NCBI RefSeq assembly: GCF_040939455.1
Contig: NC_134108.1
Location: 11,623,501 to 11,687,500, forward strand
DNA length: 64,000 nucleotides
Reading direction: 5' to 3'
Origin: Microcebus murinus
Lineage: Eukaryota > Chordata > Mammalia > Primates > Cheirogaleidae
Within the stretch, counting starts at the first letter, position 1. The number at the start of each line of letters is the position of its first letter. A program made the translations under genes and the position numbers. Under the pieces are notes generated by a model. It saw only the letters and a program-made list of their open reading frames with translations. It did no database searches and was not told the origin of the DNA. Below are positions 62,793 through 64,000 of the stretch, piece by piece.

Positions 62793-63292
62793 TGTATGAG
62801 CTTTCCCTTGCTGCCGTAACAACTTACAACAAACCTGGTGCCTTAAAACAACATTGACTTATGATCTGATAGTTTGGGAGGTCAGGTGTCCAAACTGGGT
62901 CTCAGTGAGCTAAAACTGAGGTGTCAGCAGCGCTGTTGTTCTTCTAGCTCTTGGCTCCAGAGGGGAATCCACTTCTTTGCCCTTTTTAGCTTCTAGAAGC
63001 CACCTGCATTGCTTGGCTAGTGGCTGCTTCCTCTGCCTTCAAAGCTATCAGGAATGGGTCAAGTCCTTCTCATGTCAAATCTCTGACGCGGCTGCCCTCA
63101 TCACACTTCCTTCTCTCAGATCTCCTGCCTCCCTCTTCCAGTTATAAGCACACTGTGATTACACAGGGTCCACCCAGATAACCCAGGGTAATCTCTCCAA
63201 CTCAAGACTCTTAATTAGGTCTGCAAATCCCCTCTTGCCATCTATGCAGATTAGGGTGTGGACTCTGGTGGGAGAGTCATTCTGCTTACCAA
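62793..63292 (-). mobile_element. MaLR LTR (MLT1 type), minus strand
   Basis: TGTATGAGCTTTCCCTTGCT, CTTACAACAAACCTGGTGCC, GATTACACAGGGTCCACCCA, AACCCAGGGTAATCTCTCC and TCATTCTGCTTACCA are the inverse of a MaLR LTR. AATGAG borders both ends (62787-62792 and 63293-63298). Confidence 0.85.
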
Positions 63293-63559
63293 AATGAGTA
63301 TCATATAGTCAAAAATAATTAAGCTCACAAGGAAACTCTATGCTATGAATGAAAATCAACAGAAAAGACAGATGAAACAGACATAGGTACACATATACAC
63401 CATGAATAAGTTGGGCTTATCACAGGATTCTTTTAACATTAGAAAAAGTTATTAATATGATTTACATATTAAGAAGTTAAGAGGAAAAACCTATGTGATT
63501 CTTTCAGTAGATGCAAAAAAAATGCATCTGATATGATTCAGTGTCATTTATTAAATCAA

Positions 63560-63955
63560 AGCTGTATTGGTTTTTGGTGGCAGCTTAAACCAACAGAACT
63601 TTCGTTTTTCACAGTTCTGAAGGCAAGAAGTCCAAAATCAAGGTGTTCACAGGGTCAGATTCCCCTCAAAAGCTCTAGGGGAGAATCTGTCCCTTGCCTT
63701 TCCCAGCTTTTGCCAACGTTCCAGTCTCTGCCTCTGTCTTCAGGTGGCCTTTGCTGTATCTGTATAAACCCCCCTCTGCCTCTGTCTCACGAGGATGTGT
63801 GTGATCGCATTTAAACCCACTGGAATGACCCAGGATAAACTCCCCTCAAGATCCTTACCTTGATCGCATCTTTTACAACATACGGTGATTTTGCTCTTTT
63901 GCTGTGGAAGATAATATTCGCAGGTTCCAGGAATTAGAAAATAAACATAACTAAG
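63560..63955 (-). mobile_element. MaLR LTR remnant, minus strand
   Basis: TTTTTCACAGTTCTGAAGGC, AGCTCTAGGGGAGAATCTGT, CCTTGCCTTTCCCAGCTT and TTCGCAGGTTCCAGGAATTA are in MaLR antisense order. A 93-codon open frame over it is fortuitous. Confidence 0.75.
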
Positions 63956-64000
63956 AAAGGGCATTTTACAGTTTACCAAAAAAAATAATCCATAGATTAT

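Overview
This is a vertebrate nuclear window, AT-rich, with spliced coding sequence and dense interspersed repeats. At least six full-length Alu elements carry a long AT-rich linker between the two arms (around TAAATAGAAAGAAATTAATT) and the 3' arm ending GCTGACGCCACGGCACTCAC. These are hallmarks of strepsirrhine Alus, so the source is most likely a lemur (mouse lemur or a relative), with a galago or loris less likely. No prokaryotic, viral or plasmid gene structure is present.

The only protein-coding gene I can support is the 5' part of SCAF8 (RBM16), on the minus strand. Six coding exons lie at 53083-53112, 20412-20495, 16144-16188, 6684-6845, 1824-1977 and 605-735. They encode about the first 202 residues: the whole RNA polymerase II CTD-interacting domain (CID) and the start of the linker after it. 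The gene runs off the left edge, so the RRM and C-terminal regions lie outside. All splice sites are GT-AG. Exons 1 to 4 are whole numbers of codons, and the exon 5/6 junction splits a Gly codon after its first base.

Layout: 1-604 is intron 6 (partial, L2-derived). 736-53082 holds introns 5 to 1; intron 1 alone is about 32.6 kb. Roughly 52740-54310 is a CpG island promoter over exon 1. From 54311 to 64000 is 5' flanking sequence with no gene I can support.

The rest is transposon archaeology: strepsirrhine Alus with clear target-site duplications, older AluJ and monomer fragments, several L1 generations, L2 and MIR remnants, MaLR LTRs, a near-complete Tigger1, a mariner with matching terminal repeats inside an L1 5' region, and several short TA-flanked or hAT-type DNA elements. 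I found no new biological system. The best second-look items are three tiny insertions (19 to 46 bp) bounded by 14-15 bp duplications, a two-member Alu variant group, diverged duplications (one flanking exon 2), a TA-flanked MITE I cannot name, and oppositely oriented regulatory motifs in the promoter.
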